A stretch of DNA of 64,000 bases from Erodium maritimum. Taxonomy: Eukaryota; Streptophyta; Magnoliopsida; Geraniales; Geraniaceae. Positions 11,248 to 22,665 of the stretch are shown here, one piece after another. The notes below the pieces were generated by a model. It searched no databases. It was not told the origin of the DNA and worked only from the letters and a program-made list of their open reading frames with translations. The stretch is from positions 40,811,111-40,875,110 of the forward strand of contig OY997593.1 in the NCBI GenBank assembly GCA_963921825.1, written 5' to 3'. The position numbers were made by a program, and so were the translations under genes. Each line of letters opens with the position of its first letter. Position 1 is the first letter of the stretch.

Positions 11248-11613
11248 AGCTACAATATGGAAGCAACAATTAAACTAAATTGTTCATATGAGATTGATTC
11301 ATGTTTGTGTAATGGTGATTCTCTAATGGGTATTTGATGATATTGTGGCTAAATTTTCCTTCTATGTTACATTCATATGCTATAAATTTTATGGAAGCAA
11401 AATGAAAATTAGATGTGAAATGATCTTTGCAATTCCTTAATTGGTCGGTTCTGGGTGTTGACATCAGTTTGATTTTTCTATTTTGGTTCAATGTAGTCAC
11501 TAAATTGTAGACTTACTTACAAATGCTGAAATAGAAGATTCAATTATCGTCTTATTCTTTTTTTTTTGTTATTATGTTATTGTGGATACTGGATTGGATT
11601 CACTGTTTCATAT
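11248..11613. other. No gene seen; AT-rich, intron-like
   Basis: AT-rich sequence without open frames of note between the LINE and the TIR element. Probably part of the same CACTA intron as 8871-9080. Confidence 0.4.
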
Positions 11614-11622
11614 ACCTGTATA

Positions 11623-13174
11623 GAGGGATAATCTATTGAGAACCACTCTTAACATAGGAACCGTGAGAACCAATCCTAGCCACACACACCTAAGATCCAA
11701 CATCACCATGATGCCACATCATCATCCTAATTCTACCCAAATTCACGCCACTTCATCCATTCTCACACAAGCAAGGGCATAATTGTAATAGCATGGTGCC
11801 ATGTGGACAAGTGTCCATTTTTTTCTTCACCAATTCATTAATTTAATATTTCCTGATTCGTTTGAACTACGATTAACTTCAAACTTGCGCCAATATTTTT
11901 CTTTTTTCAAGTGCTTTAAATCAAGATCAGTCATGCATATATTTTGAAGTATGAAAATAAAAATTTATGTCAAGGTGATAAAAATAATGTTGAGCATTGA
12001 TAAATCTTCACTAATAAATGTTATATATCGGAGTGCAAAACTAGTGCTAAATGTTGACAAAAAACATGTAATGAGGTGATAAAAACCATGTTCAAATTTG
12101 ATCATAAGTGTGATACACTAGAGTTTAACGTTGATAAAAAAAACTTGTGATGGGGTGATAAAACACACTTAATTCAATGATAGATCTAGTGTTTAGTGTT
12201 GATAAAGCTGGTGTTCATAAAAAGCACGTGATGAGATGATAAAAATCATGATTAGTTTTGGAGAATGGGGTGATAAAACCAGTGTAAAGTGTTGATAAAA
12301 TCAGGGTAAAGTGTTGATAAACCCAGAGCAAAGTGTTGATAAAAATTACCCAGATATAATTTCTTTAAAAATCATCCCCGAAATAAAAAAAATTGTGCTT
12401 CAAAAAAAAACATGTGATGGGGGTGATAAAACACACTTACTTTGAATGATAAACCTAGTGTTTAGTGTTGATAAAACTAGTGTTCTTAAAAAGCACGCGA
12501 TGAGGTGATAAAATCATGATCAGTTTTGGAAAATGAGGTGATAGAACCAGTGTGAAGTATTGATAAACTCAGAGCAAAGTGTTGATAAAAATTACCCAGA
12601 TATAATTTCTTTAAAAACCAGCCCCGAAATATATTTTTTTCGTGCTTCAAAAAAAAACATGTGATGGAGGTGTTAAAACACACGTAATTGAATGATAAAC
12701 CTAGTGTTTAGTGTTGTTAAAACTAGTGTTCATAAAAAACACGCGATGAGGTGATAAAATCATGATCAGTTTTGGAAAATGAGGTGATAAAACCAGTGTA
12801 AAAGCGTTGATAAATCCAGAGCAAAGAGTTGATAAAAATTACCCAGATTTAAAAAAAAATCATCCCAGAAATATTTTTTTTTTCGTGGTTCAATATATAT
12901 TCATGACTGATCTTGATAGAAAGCCCTTAAAAAACTAATGGCGCAAGTTTGAAGACAGTCGGAGTTCAAACGAAGCGGAAAAAATTAAATTAGTGAATTA
13001 GTTAAAAAAAAGTAATATAGTTTTACTAAAGAGTCCTTACCACTTACTAAAAAGTACTTTTTTTTGCAGTCAACTACTCAATTGCATCTCATTCATCTAT
13101 TCTTAAAATGGATGACTTAGATTGGTTCTCGCGGTTCCTACGTTAAAACATGGTTCTCACTAGATTTCTCCTCT
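11623..13174. mobile_element. Non-autonomous TIR element, probably Mutator-like
   Basis: The two ends are inverted: the left end carries AATCTATTGAGAACCACTC and GGAACCGTGAGAACCAATC, and the right end carries the reverse complement with a few changes. Similarity extends inward about 300 bp on each side (the segment with GTTTGAACT...CAAACTTGCGCCA and ATCAAGATCAGTCATG is inverted between 11858-11940 and 12890-12985). The flanks give a 9-bp duplication with one mismatch, ACCTGTATA (11614-11622) and ACTTGTATA (13175-13183). Long TIRs plus a 9-bp duplication fit a MULE. No transposase is encoded. Confidence 0.75.
12140..12870. repeat. ~250-bp tandem repeat, 3 copies, inside the TIR element
   Basis: Each unit begins near A-rich AAACATGTGATGG (about 12140, 12399 and 12648) and contains GTGATAAAACACACTTA, CCTAGTGTTTAGTGTTGATAAAAC, GCACGCGATGAGGTGATAAAATCATG and CAAAGTGTTGATAAAAATTACCC. 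Within the unit the shorter motif GTGATAAAA/GTTGATAAA recurs every 20-30 bases. Not coding. Confidence 0.8.
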
Positions 13175-13247
13175 ACTTGTATATGTACTCCTTAATCAGT
13201 TCGATATTTAAATTTGAAAATGCTAGTATGGATTCAAATAATTATAA

Positions 13248-13442
13248 TGTTAGGCCCCAAATTCAGTGGAACCGAAACCCGAACGCGAACGTTTAAGACA
13301 ATAAAACATTTTCAAACCCTTTAAATAACTCGCTTTAAAACCACCATTTAATTAGTCAAAATAATTTACAACTCAAAAGTACGTCCCAACAAGCGGACAA
13401 AATACAAGGCGTACGTCGCTAGACTCAAAAAGGAAACCCGAC
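13248..13442 (-). mobile_element. Gypsy LTR terminal fragment (outer end of composite)
   Basis: About 195 bases equivalent to the first bases of the LTRs at 14204 and 21375 on the plus strand, starting TGTTAGGCC instead of TGTCACGCC. It abuts the TATAA duplication on its left and a deletion junction on its right. Confidence 0.85.
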
Positions 13443-13454
13443 CACTTACTAAAA

Positions 13455-14203
13455 ACATCTATTTGAGATGTTTTTAGCCCACATTCTTGAGCCCTTCAGT
13501 CCCGGGATGGTGTAGTTTGATGAGTATTTCTCTTGTTTTGTGCAGCTGATTGATCTCCAAAGGAATCGGGAATTTCTGGTCGGAAACAGAGCAAAAAGAA
13601 GCAAAAAGGGCCCTGAATTTCTGAGGCGCACGCTGAGCAAACGGAGTGCACCCAACATGCACCATGCACGCCAGGCACACGGCATGCAAGAAACGTGCGA
13701 GGCGCATGCCAAGCGCACGTTGGGCGCACGGCGTGCAGATTGGACAGAGAGCACCTCAAATGGACACTTTTGGTCGACGCACTCTGTGTGGCCTGCGTGC
13801 ATGGTGCACGCCCAGTGCACGGCGTGCGTGTGACATGCACTAGCGCGACCAATTTTAAAACTTTTCCTTTTCATTACAAAACCTCATTTCTTGACATCAC
13901 GTAGTTACAACCCGGTCCAGGCGTCCCCGAACTACATTGTACCCACTTGATGTCAACACCGTCGCGTTCCTGAGTTGAGTCGCGACAGCTTAAAAACGTT
14001 TCACGCATCAACAAACAATCAGTATGCCAGTAGTAATAATATTGAACATACACACAAACACAAACAGGACTCAAAACACTACGGGTCTACACACGGTTTC
14101 CGACTTGCGTACCCAACGCACGACGAGACTTTTACTGACTCGACTCTCCCCACCTAATTGACGTACAGTCCGAGGTGTGAAACCTCGAGCTCTGATACCA
14201 AGA
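13455..14203 (-). mobile_element. Gypsy 5' leader, second copy
   Basis: About 85-90% similar by eye to 20611-21374. It contains a GC-rich stretch with repeated GCACGC, GCATGC and GTGCAC palindromes (13625-13840), and the tRNA primer site lies at its right end. Overlapping open frames here are Cys/His/Ala-rich products of the repeated GTGC and GCAC words and have no family signature, so I call it non-coding leader. It begins at exactly the same sequence (ACATCTATTTGAGATGT) as the other leader. Confidence 0.8.
14183..14200 (-). other. Primer-binding site, initiator tRNA-Met type
   Basis: The minus strand reads TGGTATCAGAGCTCGAGG three bases after the LTR end at 14204. It matches the 3' end of plant initiator tRNA-Met, the usual primer of plant LTR elements. 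Confidence 0.9.
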
Positions 14204-14779
14204 TGTCACGCCCCAAAATCAGTAGAACCGAACCCGGAACGCGAACGTTTAAGACAATAAAACATTTTCAAACCCTTTAAATAACTCGCTTTAAAACCAC
14301 CATTTAATTAATCAAAATAGTTTACAACTCAAAAGTACGTCCCAACAAGCGGACAAAATACAAGGCGTACGTTGCTAGACTCAAAAAGGAAACCCGGACT
14401 CCCGCTCCTAGCTCTTCAAGCTTCGGGAGCTCACCTAGTTCGTCCCGCGACCAGTACCTGTAGGAAAAGCAGCTAGGGGTGAGCGTTCGCTCACCACCAC
14501 GGATAACAGACTGACTACGGCATACTAGCAGACAATGCCGGTAAATCCAACAACAACCCAACACCGGGGACTAATATACCCAACTCAAGTAACCCGACTG
14601 ATACACAACTGTTCCTTTCCCCAACCGACTCAACACTCGGACACGTAATGTAGACTCGACACAACGATCACGACTTCCTCCAAAGACACGAAAGATAACC
14701 ATGCAACACCCAAGATCACAAAGGATCGCACAACAAAAAAGATCGCAAAGGATCGCACTCCAACTGCTCAGTACCCCTG

Positions 14780-14995
14780 CCCTTTTCCCAACACAACGGT
14801 TAGATCAGGCGGCCGACCTGTCGCACTTTTCCCAACACGACGGTTGGATCAGGCTGTCAACCTGTCGCACTTTTCCCGACCCCAGTCGGATCAGGCTGGC
14901 GACCTGTCGCACTTTTCCCAACACGACGGTTGGATCAGGCGGTCGACCTGTCGCACTTTTCCCGACACAAATTCGGATCATGCTGTCGACCTGTC
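14780..14995. repeat. ~45-bp minisatellite in LTR, about 5 copies
   Basis: Unit: CCCAACACGACGGTTGGATC, AGGCGGTCGACCTGTCGCAC, TTTT, with variants. The same array, also about five copies, is at 21945-22170. Confidence 0.85.
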
Positions 14996-15061
14996 ACTCA
15001 CCAACCCCATCTAACCATAATCACAATCACAAGCAAAGTTCAACAACAGCAACAACACCGA

Positions 15062-15625
15062 TTCAACACTCGACTGGCACTCATGGCCACCCAAGACACC
15101 AACGGTAAAACACGGGTTCAACAACCCCACGGGCACTCATGGCCACCCAAGACACACCAACAGTAACTCACGGGCTCAACAACCCCACGGGCACTCATGG
15201 CCACCCAAGACACACCAACAGTAAAGACACGGGTTCAACAACCCCACGGGCACTCATGCCCACCCAAGACACACCAATAGTAACTCACGGGCTCAACAAC
15301 CCCACGGGCACTCATGGCCTCCCAAGACACACCAACAGTAAAGACACGGGTTCAACAACCCCACGGGCACTCATGGCCACCCAAGACACCCCAACAGTAA
15401 AGACACGAGCTCAACAACCCCACGGGCACTCATGGCCACCCAAGACACCAAGGATAAAATACGGGTTCAACAACCCCATGGGCACTCATGGCCACCCAAG
15501 ACACCAACAATAAAATACGGGTTCAACAACCCCACGGGCACTCATGGCTACCCAAGACACCAACAATAAAATCACGGGTTCAACAACCCCACGGGCACTC
15601 ATGGCCACCCAAGACACAAACTAAA
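15062..15625. repeat. ~50-54-bp minisatellite in LTR, about 11 copies
   Basis: Unit core: AACAACCCCACGGGCACTCA, TGGCCACCCAAGACACCAAC, AGTAA. Copy number differs between sibling LTRs (about 8 at 22228-22665, 5 diverged copies at 5063-5335). The reading frames it creates are repeat artefacts. Confidence 0.9.
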
Positions 15626-16524
15626 CAATCAACCTCCGGGCATAACCAAATGCCTCCAGTAATTCTAATATCGATAAGTTTACTGCTCCTACGACACTAC
15701 TAAGTGTCACATGCATTTCTATTGTTCGATACGTTCCTGTATCATACGACACCACCCGGTGTCGCATGCCTTTCTATTGTTCGATAAACTTACTTAACCC
15801 ACGACACCCAAGTGTCACATGCATTTTTACTGTTAACTTTCCCTAGTCAGGGCCGAGATCCAGCTATTTTTCCCTACCTTGCATGTTTTCCCCAAAAGCT
15901 CACAATCAAGCTCCAGCGTGATCACAATCACTCGCCTAGCTTTCCCTTTCCTCTGTCGGTGGCACGATCTAATAAGAACACAATTTAAAATGCTTTTAAG
16001 TCCACAGGCATAAACTGAATTTTAAAGTACTTGACGCCCAAATGTAATCCCGACAATGTCGATCACTCCCAAACTTCCTAATTACTCGACATTGTCGATA
16101 ATGGACCCGGAAAGGCCCGTTTCGCCCGACCCGGCGAATCTGCCCGGGTTTTTGAAACGTCCTTCCGGGGCTCCGAAAATTCCCGTTTTCGTTTCTACGG
16201 TCTTAGAACAATTCAAGGGTTCCTATGCACTCGACGGAATCAATTTACCACTTCCGAGTCATTTAATTCGCGTTTAAAGTTTCTAAACCCGTCATTTACA
16301 ACTTTTGCAATTTAATTCCAAAATTTGTTCCGGGTGTGGATTAACTACTTGGGGAACGTCTTAAACCACCAAAACACGAAACCCGAATTCTCGAGCATGT
16401 GGGCCCCACCCGGCCATCCTTGGCCGTTGGTGGCTTCCGCCGGTTTTGGGCCGGTCCACCATGGTGGTGGCCGGTCCTAGCTCCGGCCAGCCACTTTTTC
16501 CAAGAAATTACGAAACTTGCCCCC

Positions 16525-19500
16525 GCTGGGTCTGAACCATACCAGTCCCTTCCTCGGGCTCACCTTCAGGAACACGTGATCACCGACTGCGAACTCGAGA
16601 GGTCGGCGTCGTTTGTCGGCATAGCTCTTCTGCCGACTCTGTGCGGTCTTCAACCGTTCGCGTATCAGCGCGACCTTCTCTGTCGTCTCTCGGACAAGAT
16701 CTGGCCCCAGCAGACTCTTGTCCCCCACCTCTGCCCAGCAAACTGGCGACCGACACGGCCTACCATACAACGCTTCAAACGGTGCCATCCCAATACTGGC
16801 CTGGAAGCTGTTGTTGTAGGCGAACTCGACCACCGGCAGGTGGGTTTCCCATGATCCCCTGATGTCTAGCACACATGCCCGCAACATGTCTTCCAAGATC
16901 TAAATAGTGCTCTCGGACTGACCGTCTGTCTGGGATGGTGTGGTGTACTAAGTAGAACCTCGGTCCCTAACGCGGTCTGCAGACTCGGCCAATATCTGGA
17001 CGTGAACGAGGATCCCTGTCAGACACTATCGACAGAGGGACCCCATGGAGACGCACTATCTCCTGAATGTATAGGCTGCTCAACTAGTCGACCGGATCAG
17101 TCATCCTCATAGCCAGAAAGTGGGCTGACTTGGTCAACCGATCGACTACTACCCATACGGCGTCGTGTCCCTTCGGCGATCTCGGTAGTCCACGCATGAA
17201 GTCCATAGTGATATGCTCCCACTTCCACTAGGCAATAGGCAGTGGCTGCAATAATCCGGCGGGATGTTGATGTTCGACCTTCACCTGCTGACAGACGAGA
17301 CACCTCGATACAAAATCCACGACCGCTCTTCGCATCCCGCTCCACCAGAAGTGCCGCCTGATGTCACGGTACATCTTGGTGCCACCCGGGTGCACTGTAC
17401 GACCCGAATGATGTGACTCTCGCAACACGTCGTCTCTACAGTTGCCCGGCATGAACAACCCTCCTCGATACCGTAACCCCCAATCAGCACTGATTTCCCT
17501 GCCTACCACCTCGTCTCTGTTGATGACCCTCTCTCGGATCTCTGACGTCTCGACGTCCTCCGACTGCGCCTCCAATACTTGAGCAAGTAGTGAGGGCTGA
17601 GCCACCAGTGAGCACATGGCCACGCCACCAGTAATCTCCTCTAGCTCAAGCCCGAACGTGCTCAGTTCCGCCATCATATCCCACTCTCGGAATGATATGC
17701 TAGCAAGACTCGGAACCGACTTCCTACTCAATGCGTCGGCGACCACGTTCACCTTACCCGGACGGTAGTGTAGCTCAAAGTCGTACTCCTCAAGTAGCTC
17801 CATCCATCGCCGCTGGCGCATGTTCAGGTCTCGTTGAAAAAAGATGTACTTGAGGCTCTTGTGATCCGAGAACACCTGAAATCCCTCGCCATACAGATAA
17901 TACCGCCAGCCCTTTAGTGCGAACACGACTGCTGCTAGCTCCAGTTCATGGGTAGGATAGTTGCGCTCGTGTGTCTTCAACTGCCTGGAGCCATAAGCAA
18001 CAACTCTACCCAACTGCATCAGTACACAGCCCAGTCCTTCCTCGGACGCATCACAATAGAACTCATACCCGACCCCTCGCTCTGGCACTATCAATACCGG
18101 AGCGGTAGTCAGACGAGTCTTCAACTCCGTGAACGCACGTTCACAATCCTCTGTCCACACAAACCTGACTCCCTTGCGCGTCAAAAGAGTCATAGGCGTG
18201 GCTAGACGCGCAAAGTCCTGGACCAACCGCCGATAATATCCTGCCAGCCCCAAGAAGCTGCGGATCTCGAAAACGCTCGTGGGCCGCGCCCACTTCAAAA
18301 CCGCATCGATCTCCACCGGATCGACCAATATACTGTCACGGGACACAACGTGACCGAGGACTCTCACCTCAGCGAGCCAAAACTCACACTTATCCAGTTT
18401 GGCGTATAGCTGATGTGTGCGCAATAGGGTCAGAACACCACTCCGATGTTCCTCATGCACCGCCTCGTTCTGTGAGTAGATTACGATGTCCTCTACAAAT
18501 ACCACCACAAACTGATCTAAGAACGGCCGGAATATATTGTTCATCATATCCATGAACGCTGCAGGTGCGTTCGTCAGTCCAAACGGCATCACCATGAACT
18601 CGTAATGCCCATAGCGCGTCCAGAGTGCAGTCTTTGCGACGTCCCCCTCTCGGACTCGCAACTGGTAATATCCGGATCGCAGATCGATCTTCGAGAAGCA
18701 TGTCGGCTCTCTCAACTGGTCGAACAACTCGTCAATTCTCGGTATCGGGTATCGGTTCTTCACCGTAACCCTGTTCAGCCTCCGGTAGTCAATGCACATC
18801 CGAAGCTCCCCACTCTTCTTGTCCAAGAAGAGTGCTGGCGCTCCCCACAGCAATGTACTCGTCCGGATAAACCGCTTCTCCTGAGGCTCCTCGAGCTGAC
18901 GCTTCAGCTTGGTTAACTCTACTGGCGCGAACCTGTAAGGCGCCATCCATATCGATGTCGTTCCCGGCACCAGGTCAATCCCGAACTCCACCTCCCGAAC
19001 TGGTGGCAACCCGCTCAATTCCTCCGGAAGGACCTCGGGGAACTCGCACACAACTCGCGGTAACTCGCGGCTCTGCACAGCCGATACTTCCTCCACTGCG
19101 GACAATGCCGACAGGAGGACCCCGCTCTTACTGCCCATAATACACGAACCTTTCGTGTTGCCTGTTGACACTGTCACTCGTCGCCAGTAACAGTCGATAT
19201 TGGCTCGGTACTTCGCCAGCCAATCCATTCTTAGGATCATGTCAAAGGCTGTCATTTCGTAAGTATCCTTCCCACGGACACACGCACAAGTTCAGTCGCT
19301 GCCGAACCTCACGGACCCTCGCGGCCTCTCTAAGACCTCGCTCTACTACCGCCGTCGTGCCAACCAACTCCGACATACCCGAATCCCCGGGGTGAGGACT
19401 CGATCCAGCATCAGGGTTCTTGAGCCCTCTCTCGAACCTCCTGTATCAGTTCGCTTCTCTAACTTCGCAGGCACGACAGACTCTAGTCAACACCACACCA

Positions 19501-19721
19501 CCACCAACCGGCGTGTCCAGACGCAGGGGTGGACTCAACGGCTCTAAACTAAGCCCCAACATCTCAGCACAACTCGACGAAGCAAACGAGTGTGACACCC
19601 CATTACCCAATAAAAATGACGCCCAAATCAGAGACCGAACAACCCCTCCATTAGTCACACCGATAAGGTATAGCACAACCCTCACACGATCCTCTATGCA
19701 TTTACCTATAACTTTCCGCAA
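16525..19721 (-). pseudogene. Ty3/gypsy pol: protease remnant, RT, RNase H, integrase
   Basis: Read leftwards: a protease remnant (19600-19446, VSHSF...SLEPLSPPLRLDTPVGG) without an intact active-site Asp-Ser/Thr-Gly. About 150 bases of unrelated DNA and the protease C-terminus ([11 protein letters not shown]) follow. RT comes next ([40 protein letters not shown]), with its active-site box as FVEDIV, so one catalytic Asp is replaced. RNase H has [11 protein letters not shown] and [11 protein letters not shown]. The integrase zinc finger has C-x2-C at RCLVCQQ. The integrase core follows stop codons at 17228 and ~17085 and frameshifts near 17000; the C-terminal piece is 16896-16477. No gag or chromodomain is found. 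Decayed. Confidence 0.88.
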
Positions 19722-20610
19722 CCAAACCAGTATTCGCTACTCGTCCCCTGCGGCAAAAGTAGTAAAGGGGATGAGCGTTCTACTCACCTCCACGAACACC
19801 CGTTCGATTATGGCATACTAGTAAAGCACTAACGACTTACCAATCTAACCAGGGAAAACCACTACCTCAAAACCTGATACCAAAACGTCACACTGCTCAC
19901 GCTATCAATACCTCAAGCACTCGCTCACGTAAGGGAAACCTCGAATGGGGATCATATTCTCAACTCCGCAAGCCACTATTGCTCACAACCTCAATACCCT
20001 AATTACCCGATCACATAGAAAAACCTCAAACGGGGATCATGTTCTCAACTCCGCAAGCCACTATTGCTCACAACCTCAATGCCCCAATTGCCCGATCACA
20101 TAGGGAAACCTCAAATAACCCACTCACGTGAAGGAAACCTCAAACCACCTGTTCACGTGAGGGAAACCTCGAACAACCGTTCACATAGGGGAACCCTAGT
20201 TCGTATGGCGCCGCAGCGCATCAACCCTAACCCCTCTCTGTGGTGAGACTCTCACATCGAGGCGTTGTATCACTACCGTAGGTTATTGATGAGTCTCGAA
20301 CCCAAGACCTCACCCTTTAACACCGAACTTACGACCTCTACAACCAACACAACCGTGAACACAGCCACGCAAAACCAACACTCAAACTGCACAATCAAGA
20401 CGGTGGAACGAGACAAGAATCACGGATCCTAAAAAAATAGCCTTGAGCGACACACACGCTCGACCACCAATTTAACAAACACACGCACAATGACTCACAA
20501 ACAAATTCAAGTCACCCTACCTCAATCACAAGCCGAGAAGGCCAACCAAAATCAAGACACGCCATAGGGCCAACAAATTTAAAAAAAAACGCCTGATGTG
20601 AACATAAAAT
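19722..20610. other. Internal region without recognisable gag; partly LTR-like
   Basis: The part at 19740-19825 (GGGGATGAGCGTTCTACTCACC ... GGCATACTAG) resembles, with many changes, the first ~300 bases of the gypsy LTRs, which suggests an old related LTR or a chimera. A ~115-bp direct duplication (GGGGATCATATTCTCAACTC and CGCAAGCCACTATTGCTCAC) occurs at 19947-20010 and 20033-20090. I find no gag CCHC knuckle or capsid-like frame. Confidence 0.5.
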
Positions 20611-21374
20611 ACATCTATTTGAGATGTTTTTAGCCCACATTCTTGAGCCCTTCAGTCCCGGGATGGTGTAGTTTGATGAGTATTTCTCTTGTTTTGTGCA
20701 GCTGATCGATCTCCAAAGGAATCGGGAATTTCTGGTCGGAAATAGAGCAAAAAGAAGCAAAAAGGGGCCTGAATTTCTGAGGCGCACGCTGAGCGCACGG
20801 AGTGCACCCGACATGCACAATGCACGCCAGGCGCACGGCATGCAAGCAGCGTGCGAGGCGCACACCAAGCGCACGTTGGGCGCACGGCGTGCAAATTGGA
20901 CAAGAGCACCTCAAATGGCCACTTTTGGTCAATGCACTCTGTGTGGCCTGCGTGCATGGTGCACGCCCAGTGCACGGCGTGCGTGAGACATGCACTGGCG
21001 CGACCAATTTTAAAACTTTTCCTTTTCATTACAAAACCTCATTTTTTTTGACATAACGTAGTTACAACTCGGTCCAGGCGCCCCCGAACTACATTGTACC
21101 CACTTGATGTCAACACCGTCGCGTTCGACCACAAGAGCGCTCCTAAGTCGAGTCGCGACAGCTTAAAAACTTCACGCAGCAACAAACAATCAGGATGCCA
21201 GTAATAATAATACTGCACATACACACAAACACAAACAAGACTCAAAACACTACGGGTCTACACACGGTTTCCGACTTGCGTACCCAACGCACGACGATAC
21301 TTTTACTGACTCGACTCTCCCCACCTAATTGACGTACAGTCCGAGGTGTGAAACCTCGAGCTCTGATACCAAGC
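20611..21374 (-). mobile_element. Gypsy 5' leader with GC-rich palindromic stretch
   Basis: The leader of the 5' part of the composite, between the primer site and the point where gag should begin. Homologous over its whole length to 13455-14203, and it starts with the same hairpin-forming ACATCTATTTGAGATGT. The GTGC/GCAC-rich block is at 20780-20985. Confidence 0.75.
21354..21371 (-). other. Primer-binding site, initiator tRNA-Met type
   Basis: The minus strand reads TGGTATCAGAGCTCGAGG, three bases after the LTR end at 21375. This fixes the minus strand as sense for this LTR family. Confidence 0.92.
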
Positions 21375-21944
21375 TGTCACGCCCCAAATTCAGTAGAACC
21401 GAACCCGGAACGCGAACGTTTAAGACAATAAAACATTTTCAAACCCTTTAAATAACTCGCTTTAAACCCACCATTTAATTAATCAAAATAATTTACAACT
21501 CAAAAGTACGTCCCAACAAACGGACAAAATACAAGGCCTACGTCGCTAGACTCAAAAAGGAAACCCGGACTCCCGCTCCTAGCTCTTCAAGCTTCGCGAG
21601 CTCACCTAGTCCGTCCCGCGACCTGTACCTGTAGGAAAAGCAGCTAGGGGTGAGCATTCGCTCACCACCACGGATAACAGACTGACTACGACATACTAGC
21701 AGACAATGCCGGTAACACCAACAACAACCAAACACAGGGGACTACTATGCCTAACTCAAGTAACCCGACTGATACACAACTGTTCCTTTCCCCAACCGAC
21801 TCAACATTCGGACACGTATTGTAGACCCGACACAACGATCACGACTTCCTCCAAAGACACGAAAGATAACCACGTAACACCCAAGATCACAAAGGATCGC
21901 ACACCAAAAAAGATCGCAAAGGATCGCACTCCAGCTGCTCAGTA

Positions 21945-22170
21945 CCCCTGCCCTTTTCCCAACACGACGGTTGGATCAGGCGGCCGACCTGTCGCACTTT
22001 TCCCAACACGACGGTTGGATCAGGCTGTCGACCTCTCGCACTTTTCCCGACCCCAGTCGGATCAGGCTGGCGACCTGTCGCACTTTTCCCAACACGACGG
22101 TTGGATCAGGCGGTCGACCTGTCGCACTTTTCCCGACACAAATTCGGATCAGGCTGTCGACCTGTCGCTC
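21945..22170. repeat. ~45-bp minisatellite in LTR
   Basis: About five copies of the unit described at 14780-14995, one copy variant with CCCAGTCGGATCAGGCTGG. Confidence 0.85.
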
Positions 22171-22227
22171 ACCAACCCCAGGTAACCACAATCACAATCA
22201 CAAGCAAAGTTCAACAACAGCAACAAC

Positions 22228-22665
22228 ACTGGTTCAACACTCCACAGGCACTCATGGCCACCCAAGACACCAACGGTAAAACACGGGTTCAACAACCCCA
22301 CGGGCACTCATGGCCACCCAAGACACACCAATAGTAACTCACGGGCTCAACAACCCCACGGGCACTCATGGCCTCCCAAGACACACCAACAGTAAAGACA
22401 CGGGTTCAACTACCACACGGGCACTCATGGCCACCCAAGACACCCCAACAGTAAAGACACGTGCTCAACATCCCACGGGCACTCATGGCCACCCAAGACA
22501 CCAACGATAAAATACGGGTTCAACCACCCCACGGGCACTCATGGCCACCCAAGACACCAACGATAAAATACGGGTTCAACAACCCCACGGGCACTCATGG
22601 CCACCCAAGACACCAACGATAAAAACACGGGTTCAACAACCGCACGGGCACTCATGCCACCCAAG
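22228..22665. repeat. ~52-bp minisatellite in LTR, about 8 copies
   Basis: Units share GGGCACTCATGGCCACCCAA and GACACCAACGATAAAATACG. About three fewer copies than the sibling LTR at 15062-15625. Confidence 0.88.

Larger units (their letters stand above)
14204..16524 (-). mobile_element. Gypsy LTR with internal and terminal deletions
   Basis: Starts TGTCACGCC like the intact sibling. It follows that LTR to GCCAGCCAC (about 16494), then jumps past about 500 bases to CCAAGAAATTACGAAACTT, and then breaks off into the end of pol at ~16525, losing the last ~300 bases. The minus-strand frame of pol therefore ends in LTR-encoded residues (KFRNFLEKVAGRS). It contains the two minisatellite arrays at 14780-14990 and 15062-15625. 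Confidence 0.85.

Noticed and set aside
13449..13874. Overlapping Cys/His/Ala-rich frames on both strands, repeated at 20512-21056
   Set aside because: They come from GTGC/GCAC words in the gypsy leader, occur in several phases at once and have no conserved frame between the two copies.
15139..15703. Long open frames with His/Thr/Pro repeats, and similar ones at 4813-5382, 22310-22510 and 46369-46902
   Set aside because: They are translations of LTR minisatellites whose unit length keeps frames open on both strands; no independent sign of coding.
19592..19610. An additional LTR start (TGTGACACC) at 19592
   Set aside because: On the minus strand this is inside a recognisable protease remnant (VSHSF...LDTPVGG), so the match to an LTR end is coincidental.
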